Assembly (NCBI GenBank): GCA_024236175.1
Contig: JACKKY010000003.1
Coordinates: forward strand, 248,001-312,000
Length of the DNA stretch: 64,000 nt
From: Novosphingobium sp.
GTDB taxonomy: Bacteria > Pseudomonadota > Alphaproteobacteria > Sphingomonadales > Sphingomonadaceae
Direction of reading: 5' to 3'
Part shown: positions 8,431 to 16,984 of the stretch, piece by piece
Layout of the letters: each line of letters begins with the position of its first letter
Numbering within the stretch: position 1 is the first letter of the stretch
Program-made: the position numbers and the translations under genes
The notes under the pieces: generated by a model
Database searches by the model: none
Told to the model about the DNA's origin: nothing
Seen by the model: the letters and a program-made list of their open reading frames with translations, nothing else

Positions 8431-8919
8431 CTAGAAGGCAGGCCGACCTTCGGGCCAGCCGATCTTCTCCCATCCGCCCGGTTCTTTCCAGACCAGCTCC
8501 AGGAAGTGCCCGAGGCTCGAGCGGCCGTCGAGATAGGCGAAGACCATGCCGCGCGGCTCTCCGGAAAAGGCGACGGGCAAGCCGCAGCCCGCAATTTCCG
8601 CGCGCATCTCATCCAGGTCGTCGCGGCGCAGCGCCATGTGGTGAAAGCGCGGAACCGGGTCGCCGGTGTCCTCGGGCAGCATGGCCGTCAGCGGTGCGAC
8701 ATGTCCCGACAGCGGCTGCATCAGTTCGATATTGATGCCGCCGATCCAGCCGGTTGCGAGGCGCATCTCCAGTCGCCGGACCCCGGCGGGAGTTGTCACC
8801 TCAACGTCGATATCGAAACATTGCAGGCTGTTGCACTCGAAACGGTCGGCAAAGATTTCCAGTGCCTTGTCGAGGTCATGGGTGACGTAGCCGTTCTGGT
8901 AATGACCGCGAAGGTTCAC
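8431..8919 (-). CDS. VOC-superfamily protein (paralogue B)
   Basis: This 162-aa VOC-fold protein is clearly related to its neighbours: it opens MNLRGHYQNGYVTHDLDKAL, has the central PRFHHMALRRDDLDEM and ends GWPEGRPAF. It is last in a minus-strand operon that begins with the aminotransferase at 10723 and includes paralogue C. The reaction is unknown. Having three homologous copies of 162-168 aa in 1.5 kb, one on the opposite strand, suggests local duplication followed by divergence, or subunits of a hetero-oligomer. Confidence 0.83.
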   Translation of the reverse strand: MNLRGHYQNGYVTHDLDKALEIFADRFECNSLQCFDIDVEVTTPAGVRRLEMRLATGWIGGINIELMQPLSGHVAPLTAMLPEDTGDPVPRFHHMALRRDDLDEMRAEIAGCGLPVAFSGEPRGMVFAYLDGRSSLGHFLELVWKEPGGWEKIGWPEGRPAF

Positions 8920-8943
8920 TGGTCGATCGCTCCGCGCCCGGGA

Positions 8944-9438
8944 TCAGAAGACCGGCTTTTCCTTCGGCCAGCCCTGCATCGCCCAGCCTTCCTCGGTCGC
9001 CCAGATGTATTCGATGCAATGGCCCATGGTCTCGCGCGCGTCGATATAGATGAAGGTCATCAGGTCGCCGACTTCGCTCTCGAACATGACCGGGAAGCCC
9101 ATTTCCTCGATTTCCCTGCGCATCTCGGCCTGGTCGTCGCGCCGCACGGCGACATGGTGGAAGACGGGTCGCCAGTCGTTCTTGTCCGCGCGCATGGCGG
9201 GCATGTAGTGGTCGAGATAGCCCTTCACCGGCTGGATAATCTCCAGCTGGTGGCTGCCCTGCCAGCCAAGCGCCACGCGCACGCTCGATTCCTTGTCGCC
9301 GTCCGGGGCGTGGAGGATCATGTCGGGCTCGAAGACGATCCATTCGGCCTTGCCGAAGCGCCTGTCGATCTCCGCGCAGCATTTGTCCATGTCGTGCGTC
9401 ACATAGGCGTTCTGGAAGTGTGCCTTGAAAAACAACAT
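8944..9438 (-). CDS. VOC-superfamily protein (paralogue C)
   Basis: The 164-aa VOC-fold protein opens with MLFFKAHFQNAYVTHDMDKC and has the central PVFHHVAVRRDDQAEM and the ending GWPKEKPVF, so it is collinear with paralogues A and B. It lies between paralogue B (24 bp downstream) and the aminotransferase (76 bp upstream) on the minus strand. It shares the FHH core of the set but is the most divergent at the C terminus. Its substrate and metal are unknown. Confidence 0.83.
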   Translation of the reverse strand: MLFFKAHFQNAYVTHDMDKCCAEIDRRFGKAEWIVFEPDMILHAPDGDKESSVRVALGWQGSHQLEIIQPVKGYLDHYMPAMRADKNDWRPVFHHVAVRRDDQAEMRREIEEMGFPVMFESEVGDLMTFIYIDARETMGHCIEYIWATEEGWAMQGWPKEKPVF

Positions 9439-9514
9439 CCGCCGATCCTCTTCCCGTTCGGGCCTGGGCCGTTCCCTTCACCCGTTATCGCAGATACTTA
9501 CAGATTGGCGGCTG

Positions 9515-10723
9515 TCACCGCCACCTGCGCCTGCCGTCGGGCTTGACCACAGCGGCAAGCGCTCTGCCAAGTCGGCGCAGCCCTTCGTCGATCCGGTCTT
9601 CCGCTATCTCGCCGTAGGACAGCCGCAGGCTTTGCGAGCAGGCTCCCGGCGTTGCGGCGAAATAGGTTCCGGGGATGAACGAGACCTTCTCCTGCTCCGC
9701 CGCGTCGAGCACCTCACCGACATCGCCGTGCGGTATCGTCAACCAGACGAAGAACCCGCCTTCGGGATCGCTCCATTGCGCGACGTCAACGCAGTGCCGC
9801 TCGAGGCTTGCAAGCATCGCGTCGCGCTTGCGCCGATAGTGTTTCGTCACATGCGCGAGATGCGAGGTGAAGGTTCCGTCCTCGATGAAGCGCGTCACCA
9901 CGCGCTGGATGAGGGGGCTGATGCCGAGGTCGGTCCGCATCCGCGCCAGCCCCGCGGCGATCTCGTCGGGGCCCGCGGCCCAGCCTACCCGCAGGCCCGG
10001 CGCGATCGTCTTGCTGAAGGATCCGAGATGGATCGTGCGATCGGGCGCGAGCGCGATCAACGGCGGCGGGGTCGGCCCGAAGCGGATGTCTCCGTAGGTG
10101 TTGTCCTCGACGATCAGCAGGCCGTGGCGCTCGGCCAGATCGGCCACGGCCTGCCGCCGCTCGAGGCTCAGCACGGTCGCGGTGGGATTGTGGCAGGTCG
10201 GGATGGTGTAGAGGAACTTCGCCCGGCGCCCGTCCCGGTCGAGCTCCTTGAGGGCAGCTTCCAGACCTGTTGGATCCAGGCCGCAGACATCGATGGGAGT
10301 CGCGACAATCTCCGCCCCCATCTGGCGAAACGCCTTGAGCGCGCCGGGATAGGTCGCGGCTTCTGCGATGACGACATCGCCCGGATCGACCAGAGCGGCG
10401 GCGACCAGGCCAATGCCGCCCGCGCTGCCGTTGGTGAGCACCACGCCGTCCGCGCCGGCAGAGCCTCCTTCCTTGCGGTGGCGATAAGCGATAAGTTCGC
10501 GAAGAACCGCATCGCCCTGCTCGTAGCCGTAACCGAGGATACCCCCTTCATTGGCGGCAAGTATCTGATCGAAAAGCCTGCGAAGCTCCGCAGCGGGATG
10601 CAGGGCCGGATCGGGCAGCCCGCCGCCGAACTGGATCATGTCCGGCGAACCGATGCGCCGCAATCCATGGTCCGGCATGGCGCTACCCCGAAGCCGACGG
10701 CTGAAGAAGCTGTCGAAATCCAC
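9515..10723 (-). CDS. PLP-dependent class I/II aminotransferase
   Basis: The 402-aa fold-type I aminotransferase resembles the catalytic half of MocR regulators or LysN-type 2-aminoadipate transaminases, but without a DNA-binding domain. Visible signs are NGSAGGIGLVAAAL for cofactor phosphate, HNPTATVLSLERR, VEDNTYGDIRF and the PLP lysine in LGSFSKTIAPGLRVGW. A GTG start at 10723 is chosen because AAGGAG precedes it by six bases; the open frame continues upstream to 10966 without family similarity. It heads the minus-strand operon with VOC paralogues C and B and is divergent from the acyl-CoA ligase at 10904. The amino donor and acceptor are unknown. Confidence 0.86.
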   Translation of the reverse strand: MDFDSFFSRRLRGSAMPDHGLRRIGSPDMIQFGGGLPDPALHPAAELRRLFDQILAANEGGILGYGYEQGDAVLRELIAYRHRKEGGSAGADGVVLTNGSAGGIGLVAAALVDPGDVVIAEAATYPGALKAFRQMGAEIVATPIDVCGLDPTGLEAALKELDRDGRRAKFLYTIPTCHNPTATVLSLERRQAVADLAERHGLLIVEDNTYGDIRFGPTPPPLIALAPDRTIHLGSFSKTIAPGLRVGWAAGPDEIAAGLARMRTDLGISPLIQRVVTRFIEDGTFTSHLAHVTKHYRRKRDAMLASLERHCVDVAQWSDPEGGFFVWLTIPHGDVGEVLDAAEQEKVSFIPGTYFAATPGACSQSLRLSYGEIAEDRIDEGLRRLGRALAAVVKPDGRRRWR

Positions 10724-10903
10724 ACCCCTCTCCTTAAGACGATCTCGAGCTCCGTGCCCGTTCGTCCCAGGCAGGGTGGTTCCACAACCGCTGACCGGCT
10801 GCAAGCTCCTTGGGGCCGATGTTGACGGTCGCCGAGTCTTTGCGCAGGTTCGCTTCGCAACCAGACGGCTCAAGCCGGCAAGAAGGACATGGGAGATTAC
10901 GCT

Positions 10904-12415
10904 ATGGACGCAGCCGCCCGGAAGCGGACCTGGATCGACCTGTTCGAGGATCTGGAACGCGAGCACCCCGATGTGACCGCGCTGTCATTGAGCGGCGATG
11001 GCGGCGAAACGCTGAGCTGGCGCGATCTCGTCCGGCGGTCCGCAGGCGTTTCGCGCCTCTTTGCCGATCGCGGCGTCAAGCAGGGCGACGTGGTGTGTAT
11101 CCAGCTGCCGAACAGCATCGCCTTCGTCCTTTCCGTGATCGCGGCATGGCGATTGGGCGCCACCGTCGCCCCCTTGCGCTGGGATCTGCCTGCGCCTGAG
11201 CGCGCGCAGCTTGTCGCGCTGGCCAGCCCGGCCGTATCGGTCACCCAGTCCGGGAGCGGCGAGGGAGAAGTCTCTCAGGCAGACGTCGCGGCAGCGCTGC
11301 CGGTTGACCCCGCCACCTTGCCGCCATCGCTGCCTGCCGTCCCGGCCTGGATGACCGCTTCGGGAGGCTCGACCGGCAGTCCGAAGCTCATCGCTCCCGA
11401 TGTATCGACTGCCGTAGGCGAGGGCGGAATGCCCATGGCCGGTGGCGCATCCAGATTCTCCGACAACACGGATCATCGCCATCCGGTCCATATGGTCTGC
11501 ACACCGCTGTACCACATGCACGGGTTTTCCCTGTTGTGGCGCACGCTGACGGAAGACTTCCGCGTGGTGGTCATGCCGCATTTCGAGACAGAGGCGTTTC
11601 TCGACCTCATCGAGAGCGAGCGGGTCAGCTTCATAGCGATCGTTCCGACGATGGTCGTGCGCCTGGTTAAGAGCCCGAGCTTTCGGGGGCGCGACTTCTC
11701 GAGCCTGGAGACCGTGATCTTCGGGGCGGGGGCTACTCCCGAATGGGCGATCCGCGAATGGATCGAAGTGGTAGGCGGCGAATCGCTGCTGCTGGGCTAT
11801 GGCATGTCGGAAAGCATTGCCGCGTCCTTCATCACCGGGACGGAATGGCTCGAGCATCCCGGAAGCGTGGGCAAGCCGTTCGACGTGGAAACCATGGTCG
11901 CAGACGATGACGGCAAGCCGCTGCCACCCGGTGAAGTCGGAGAGGTTTTCTTCCGCCCCGAAGGCGGTCGCGAGCAGACGTTCCGCTATGTCGGCGATGC
12001 AAAGGCACGAATGCTGCCCGGCGGCTGGGCCTCGGTGGGAGACCTCGGCAAGCTCGACAAGGACGGGTATCTCTACATCATGGATCGCCGCACCGACATG
12101 GTGAAGACGGGAGGGGCCAACGTCTTTGTCAGCGAAGTCGAAGCGGCCTTGCTGGCGCACGCCGATGTTGCCGATGTCGCCGTCGTCGGCCTTTCCGATC
12201 CGGAGTGGGGAAGGCGCGTCCACGCCATCGTGGTGTTGCAGTCCGGAGCCGATGCAAATGAGGCGGCGGACAGGCTGAGGTCGCATTGCAAGGATTTGCT
12301 GGCTGCCTACAAGGCGCCGCGCAGTTTCGAGTTCGTCGACACGCTCGGCCGCACGGATGCGGGCAAGCTCAATCGTCAGGCCCTGGCCCGCGCCCGTGAA
12401 GAGGAGAATGCATGA
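10904..12415 (+). CDS. AMP-forming acyl-CoA synthetase/ligase
   Basis: The 503-aa ANL-superfamily enzyme has the ATP loop TASGGSTGSPKLI, the A5 motif LLGYGMSES, the hinge region YIMDRRTDMVKTGG and the C-terminal catalytic lysine region DAGKLNRQAL. It activates a carboxylic acid as acyl-AMP and then acyl-CoA. The start at 10904 has GGGAGA at eight bases; 10889 (five residues longer) is possible but its binding site is too close. It is the first gene of a plus-strand operon and overlaps the enoyl-CoA hydratase by ATGA. The pair resembles the activation and hydration steps of beta-oxidation-like ring or side-chain degradation. Confidence 0.9.
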   Translation: MDAAARKRTWIDLFEDLEREHPDVTALSLSGDGGETLSWRDLVRRSAGVSRLFADRGVKQGDVVCIQLPNSIAFVLSVIAAWRLGATVAPLRWDLPAPERAQLVALASPAVSVTQSGSGEGEVSQADVAAALPVDPATLPPSLPAVPAWMTASGGSTGSPKLIAPDVSTAVGEGGMPMAGGASRFSDNTDHRHPVHMVCTPLYHMHGFSLLWRTLTEDFRVVVMPHFETEAFLDLIESERVSFIAIVPTMVVRLVKSPSFRGRDFSSLETVIFGAGATPEWAIREWIEVVGGESLLLGYGMSESIAASFITGTEWLEHPGSVGKPFDVETMVADDDGKPLPPGEVGEVFFRPEGGREQTFRYVGDAKARMLPGGWASVGDLGKLDKDGYLYIMDRRTDMVKTGGANVFVSEVEAALLAHADVADVAVVGLSDPEWGRRVHAIVVLQSGADANEAADRLRSHCKDLLAAYKAPRSFEFVDTLGRTDAGKLNRQALARAREEENA

Positions 12416-13254
12416 CTGTTCACTATCAGGAGCGCGGCCATGTCGCACTGATCACCATCGATCGGCCCGAGCGGCGCGGGGCGATGAACCTCGAATCCTA
12501 TCAGCAGCTTGCGGAGGGCTGGCGGACCGCCGCCGCGGCGCCCACGGTACGGGCCGTTGTGATCACGGGCGTCGGCGATTCCTATTGCGCCGGGGCGGAC
12601 CTCAAGGAATTCATCCCGATGGTCGCCGAAGGCGCTCGCGACCGGGCCGAGAAGGGCGAAAAGCCCGAGGCCGCGCCCGCGAGTGATGATGCCATCGAAG
12701 GCAGCAGCAGCGATCTTACCCTGGCGGTGCTGCGCGGCGTCGATTATCCCAAGCCGATCGTCGCGGCGGTGAATGGTCCCTGCGTTGCGAGCGGGATGGA
12801 GATGCTACTCGGCACAGACCTTCGGATCGCCAGTCCGGATGCGGTGTTCGGCTTGCCGGAAGTCAAGCGCGGCCTGTTTGCATCCGGAGGCAGCACGGTC
12901 CGGCTTCCGCGCCAGATACCCTATGTCCACGCGATGGATATCTTGCTGACCGGCCGGCACATCACCGCGCAGGAAGCCATGCAGTTCGGGCTGATCAACC
13001 GGATCGTCGAAAAGGCGGAATTGCTCGATACTGCGATGGAGATTGCACATGCGATCGCCGCCAATTCACCGGGTGCGGTTTCGGCAACCAAGCTCAGCGT
13101 GCTGGACGGTTTCAAGACCGGAATCACGCAGGCCTACGCTCGCGAACTGGAACACGGCGACAAGGTGTTCTCCGCGCCCGATGCGATCGAAGGACCCAAG
13201 GCGTTCCTCGAGAAGCGGGAGCCGCGCTGGACCGGCGTTTCGCAGTCAGTCTGA
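12412..13254 (+). CDS. Enoyl-CoA hydratase/isomerase (crotonase) family protein
   Basis: This 280-aa crotonase-fold protein has an oxyanion-hole segment near SYCAGADLKEF and a second one around AVNGPCVASGMEMLLGTD, followed by FGLPEVKRGLFASGG. The glutamate in LPEVKRG is at the usual hydratase catalytic position. An acidic insertion (about residues 75-100) is longer than in typical hydratases. The start overlaps the ligase stop and has a strong GAGGAGA binding site, so the two are probably translated together. The enzyme hydrates or isomerises the CoA thioester made by that ligase; the exact substrate is unknown. Confidence 0.9.
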   Translation: MTVHYQERGHVALITIDRPERRGAMNLESYQQLAEGWRTAAAAPTVRAVVITGVGDSYCAGADLKEFIPMVAEGARDRAEKGEKPEAAPASDDAIEGSSSDLTLAVLRGVDYPKPIVAAVNGPCVASGMEMLLGTDLRIASPDAVFGLPEVKRGLFASGGSTVRLPRQIPYVHAMDILLTGRHITAQEAMQFGLINRIVEKAELLDTAMEIAHAIAANSPGAVSATKLSVLDGFKTGITQAYARELEHGDKVFSAPDAIEGPKAFLEKREPRWTGVSQSV

Positions 13255-13262
13255 AGGCTTCG

Positions 13263-14297
13263 ATGAAACTCAACGCCGCCCATTCGGTCGCGCCGGCCCC
13301 GGATCTCGCCGACCTTGCCGTGCGCCTCGAGGATGCCGGCTGTCATGGCCTGTATTTCGCGGAGCTCGCCCACGATCCCTTTCTTGCCGCCGCAATCGCA
13401 GCGACCGGCGGAACCGCAATGACGCTGGGTACCTCGATCGCTCTCGCTTTCACGCGTTCTCCGACAACGCTTGCCTATACCGCGCAGGACCTCAATGCGG
13501 CGACCGGCGGAAAGTTCGTCCTGGGACTCGGTCCGCAGGTGAAAACCCATATCGAGCGTCGCTTCGGCCTCGAATGGCGCGAGCCGGTGCAGCGCATGCG
13601 CGAAGTCGTCCTGGCGATGCGTGCGGTCTGGCGTTGCTGGCAGGAGGGTGGCCCGCTGGATTTCCAGGGCGAACTTTATCGCCTGTCGCTCATGCCGCCC
13701 GCTTTCCGGCCGGAGAATACCGACCACGGGTCGCCACTCGTCTACCTGGCGGCAGTCGGTCCGAAGATGGCCGAAGTCGCCGGCGAGGTCGGCGACGGCC
13801 TGTTCGTCCATGCCTTCTCGACACCCGACTATGTTCGCAATGTGCTTCTGCCCGCGGTAGACCGGGGCCTTGCCCGCTCGGGCCGCAGCCGCGCGGATTT
13901 CCAGATGTGCTACTCGGCTTTCATCGCGGATACCGTGGCGGCGGACAGCCCGGCCGACGCGCGCGAGCGTGCGCGCGGGCTGGTCGCCTTCTATGCCTCC
14001 ACACCGGACTATCGCCGGGTGCTTGACCAGCACGGGATCGGCGAACTGCAACCCCGCCTGAGGCAGATGACCCGCGAAGGCGCATGGGACCGGATGGCGG
14101 ATGAGATCAGCGACGAGGTACTGGACCTGTTCTGCGCCACAGGCGCTCCGGCAGAACTGGGCGAGGAACTGGGACGGCGCTGGGGCGGGCTAATCGACCA
14201 GATGTCGCTGCCGGTGGACTTCTGGTTGCGGCACTCCGACGAGCGCGAATGGCAAATCGCCGCCGCAAGGCTGACCGGGTCTTCCGCGACCGCCTGA
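13263..14297 (+). CDS. LLM-class flavin/F420 oxidoreductase (TIGR03617-like)
   Basis: The 344-aa protein is a luciferase-like TIM barrel of a different subgroup from the 1622-3573 pair. It shows an N-terminal strand with LAVRLEDAGCHGLYFAEL, TSIALAFTRSPTTLAY, and GGKFVLGLGPQVKTHIERRF. It resembles proteins annotated as F420-dependent methylene-tetrahydromethanopterin-reductase-like, but that reaction is not implied. It closes the ligase-hydratase operon eight bases after the hydratase stop. Its stop codon forms one half of a palindrome shared with the convergent gene at 14302. Confidence 0.85.
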   Translation: MKLNAAHSVAPAPDLADLAVRLEDAGCHGLYFAELAHDPFLAAAIAATGGTAMTLGTSIALAFTRSPTTLAYTAQDLNAATGGKFVLGLGPQVKTHIERRFGLEWREPVQRMREVVLAMRAVWRCWQEGGPLDFQGELYRLSLMPPAFRPENTDHGSPLVYLAAVGPKMAEVAGEVGDGLFVHAFSTPDYVRNVLLPAVDRGLARSGRSRADFQMCYSAFIADTVAADSPADARERARGLVAFYASTPDYRRVLDQHGIGELQPRLRQMTREGAWDRMADEISDEVLDLFCATGAPAELGEELGRRWGGLIDQMSLPVDFWLRHSDEREWQIAAARLTGSSATA

Positions 14298-14305
14298 GCG
14301 CTCAG
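14294..14305. repeat. Palindrome joining two convergent stop codons
   Basis: CTGAGCGCTCAG is a perfect 12-bp palindrome. It contains the TGA of the plus-strand luciferase-like gene (14295-14297) and the TGA of the minus-strand flavoprotein gene (14302-14304). It is short and lacks a T-run, so a role in termination is uncertain. Confidence 0.4.
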
Positions 14306-15249
14306 TTTCCGCTCAGCCGGGGGAGCCCGGCGATAGCCTGTTCGAACTCTGCCATCATCCTGTCGAGGATAGTCCTTACCGGCTCGATTTCATTGATCAG
14401 CGCGCTGCTTTCGCCGGCTGGAACCAGTCCGGCATTCAGGTCTCCTCCGAAATACGCGGTCTTCGACGCTTCCATCGAGTTCACGAAATCGGTTTCACCT
14501 GCTTCCATCGCATCCGTCAGCCGGGTGCGCAGGACCCTGAGGCAAGGCCCGACGCCGCGATTTGTGACGGTCGTCTCGAATAATCCGGCCTCGGCGATGC
14601 CTTGCTTGTAGCTGTCGTGGACGGGGCTTTCGGCCGAGGCGACGAACCGCGTGCCGAGCTGGACTGCCTCGGCGCCGAGCGCGAATGCCGCCGCCATGCC
14701 GAAACCGTCGGCGATGCCGCCGGCCGCGACGATCGGCAGGTCCGTGTCGCGGCGCACGAGCCGCAGCAGCGAAAGCAGCCCCACTTCCTTCGGGCTGCGC
14801 AGGGCCGCGCTTTCGGAGCCTTCGACGATCAGCCCGTCGACGCCCGCACTCGCCGCCTTGCGCGCTCCGGCCAGGCTCGGGACCGCATGATAGACCTTGA
14901 TCCCGGCATCCTGCAGGCGCCCGGCATACACGCCGGGATCGCCGGCGGAGGTGGTGACGAACCGCACGCCGGAGGCAATCACGTCCGCCAGGATCGAGTC
15001 ATCATGCTTCAGGAAGGCAAGTGGCAGGTTGATCGCCCATGGCGCGCCGGTGAGCGTTCGCATCCTTGCGATCTCCTCCCGGATTCCGGGAAAGTCGCCC
15101 GAGGAAGTCTCCATGATGCCGAGTCCGCCGGCATTGGCCACTGCCGAGACCAACTGTGAACGGGCGATCCACCCCATCGGAGCCTGAAAGACGGGATACT
15201 TCGTCCCGCAATCGCTGAGTACCCGGTTCGTGCTGAAATCCAGCGCCAT
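14302..15249 (-). CDS. Nitronate monooxygenase-like flavoprotein
   Basis: The 315-aa FMN TIM-barrel protein of the NMO/2-nitropropane dioxygenase/FabK group shows YPVFQAPMGWI near the N terminus and the FMN phosphate site AAGGIADGFGMAAAFALGAEAVQLGTRF. The segment that usually contains the catalytic histidine (G-x-E-A-G-G-H) reads VEGSESAALRS, so the histidine is missing. The protein may therefore act as an enoyl reductase-like or other flavoenzyme rather than oxidise nitronates. The start at 15249 follows GGAAGGGG; 15300 is an unneeded extension. It is last in a four-gene minus operon with hydratase, ligase and amidohydrolase. Confidence 0.83.
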   Translation of the reverse strand: MALDFSTNRVLSDCGTKYPVFQAPMGWIARSQLVSAVANAGGLGIMETSSGDFPGIREEIARMRTLTGAPWAINLPLAFLKHDDSILADVIASGVRFVTTSAGDPGVYAGRLQDAGIKVYHAVPSLAGARKAASAGVDGLIVEGSESAALRSPKEVGLLSLLRLVRRDTDLPIVAAGGIADGFGMAAAFALGAEAVQLGTRFVASAESPVHDSYKQGIAEAGLFETTVTNRGVGPCLRVLRTRLTDAMEAGETDFVNSMEASKTAYFGGDLNAGLVPAGESSALINEIEPVRTILDRMMAEFEQAIAGLPRLSGN

Positions 15250-15278
15250 GGAATTCCCCTTCCGGTCAGCCTGCAGGT

Positions 15279-16958
15279 TCAGGCCGCCCTGGCCAGCCAA
15301 CCGGCAGGCAATGCGCCGGTGGCCTGTCCGCCTTCCTGCACGACCACGCCGTTGACGATCGTATAGCGATATCCGCCGGGATCGCGCGTCAGGCGAGGCC
15401 GGTCTCCGGGAAGATCATTCACCGGCTTTTCAGGTCCGTAGTGCAGCTCGTCCAGCGCGAAGATCGTGATGTCCGCCGCCTTGCCGGGGGCCAGCACGCC
15501 CCGGTCGCGAAGGCCGAGCAGTTCCGCCTGTCGGCCGGTTAGCGCGTGGATTGCACTTTCCAGGCTCATGTCGCCCCGCTCGCGGACGTATCGCGTCAAC
15601 AGCAGCGTCGCGTCTCCCGCAGCGCAGAACATCTGCAGATGCGCGCCGGCATCGCTGCCGCTGATGAAGGCGACCGGGCTGGTGAGCAGTCGGGCAACCT
15701 CTGCCTGGTCCGTATTGGCGATGGGAAACACGAAAGTCGTGGCGAAATCGTTTTCCTTCAGCCAGTCGGCGAGCACGTCGGAAACATGGCCGCCGCGGTC
15801 TTCGACCAGGTCGGCCAGGGTCCGGCCGAACCAGTCGTTGAGTTCCGGTTTCCCGACCGAGTTGATCCGCAGCAGTTCCGGCTTGTCGAACGGGAACAAC
15901 ACTGACACGCAGCTTTCGGCATCGGACCGGGCCTGCGCCCGCCATTCGGCATCGTCCACCAGCCGCCGCTTTTCGTCCATCGGCGCCTGGACAAGCCGGT
16001 TCCACGCAGGAACGCTGATGAAGCAGATGCTTTCCGAAAAACCGATGAGAAGTTCGAACTGGCGGGGCGAGGCCATGCCGAAAATGCGTGCGCCTTTCGC
16101 GTGCAGTCCTTCTAGGCAGGTGATGATCCGGCGCGAACGCTCAGGGTCGCTGTCGAGATGGACGAGGATGTTGTAGAAGCCCGTAACGCCATGGCGTGCC
16201 AGGAACGTACCCAGCCATTCGAGCTGTTCGATGATGACATCGGTCGTGTCGCCCGGGACGAACTGGAAGACCGCGCCATGTTTGGCCAGTGTGGCACAAA
16301 GCGCGTCGAGTTCGGCGTCGTCGGCATGGCAGGACGGGACCGGGCGTCCGTCGCGATCCTTGTCGTAGAGTGAAAACGACATGCCGGGAGCGCCCGCCGC
16401 AAGCGAGCGGTCCAGCTCCCGCGCCATCGCCGCGATCTCCTCCCCGGTAGCGGCGCGCTCCCAGGCGGCGTTCCCCATCACGTAGGCGCGTATCTGCGAA
16501 TGGCCGACGAAGGCGACAAGATTGATGCCAAGCGGCGTTGCCGACATCGTCTTGCCGTACTCCGCATAGCTTTCCCAGTCCCAGGGAATGACGTCGTTGA
16601 GCAGGTCGGCCGGCATATCCTCGATATAGCTGTAGACGTCGACCTGGGCGCGGCGGTCGTCGGGTCGCATCGGTGCCAGGCCAAGCGAGCAGTTGCCCGC
16701 GAGCACCGTGGTGACACCGTGTTGCGGCATGGGGTCGCACAGCGGGTCCCAATAGATCGTCGCATCGAAATGGGTGTGGGAATCAATGAAACCGGGAGCG
16801 ACCACGGCTCCGGTCGCGTCGATGACCTGCTCATCCTGCGGGTCGAGGTCCGGTGCGATCTCGGCAATGCGTCCTTCGCGGATGCGGATGTCCGCCTTCT
16901 TTCCGGGCGAGCCCGTGCCGTCCATCACAGTGCCGTTCCTGATCAGCAGGCTGCTCAT
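15279..16958 (-). CDS. Amidohydrolase, N-acyl-D-amino-acid deacylase family
   Basis: This 559-aa metal-dependent hydrolase is of the D-aminoacylase subgroup. It has an N-terminal beta-sandwich half (LLIRNGTVMDGTG), the metal motif in APGFIDSHTHFDATIYWDP, and the late metal aspartate region FISGSDAGAHLQM, then RGVLAPGKAADI leading back to the sandwich. It hydrolyses an amide or related C-N bond; D-amino-acid substrates should not be assumed, since many members in catabolic clusters act on other amides. The start at 16958 has GAGGGAGAGG upstream. It lies 26 bp after the ligase and 29 bp before the flavoprotein start in the same operon. Confidence 0.87.
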   Translation of the reverse strand: MSSLLIRNGTVMDGTGSPGKKADIRIREGRIAEIAPDLDPQDEQVIDATGAVVAPGFIDSHTHFDATIYWDPLCDPMPQHGVTTVLAGNCSLGLAPMRPDDRRAQVDVYSYIEDMPADLLNDVIPWDWESYAEYGKTMSATPLGINLVAFVGHSQIRAYVMGNAAWERAATGEEIAAMARELDRSLAAGAPGMSFSLYDKDRDGRPVPSCHADDAELDALCATLAKHGAVFQFVPGDTTDVIIEQLEWLGTFLARHGVTGFYNILVHLDSDPERSRRIITCLEGLHAKGARIFGMASPRQFELLIGFSESICFISVPAWNRLVQAPMDEKRRLVDDAEWRAQARSDAESCVSVLFPFDKPELLRINSVGKPELNDWFGRTLADLVEDRGGHVSDVLADWLKENDFATTFVFPIANTDQAEVARLLTSPVAFISGSDAGAHLQMFCAAGDATLLLTRYVRERGDMSLESAIHALTGRQAELLGLRDRGVLAPGKAADITIFALDELHYGPEKPVNDLPGDRPRLTRDPGGYRYTIVNGVVVQEGGQATGALPAGWLARAA

Positions 16959-16984
16959 CGGCCCTCTCCCTCGCATTGGTTTGC

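Noticed and set aside
8350..9546. 398-aa plus-strand open frame over two VOC genes
   Set aside because: It is the antisense shadow of VOC paralogues B and C, which have family motifs and good starts; the shadow has none.
9425..10825. 466-aa plus-strand open frame
   Set aside because: Antisense of the aminotransferase gene, whose PLP motifs are complete; high GC content keeps the opposite frame open.
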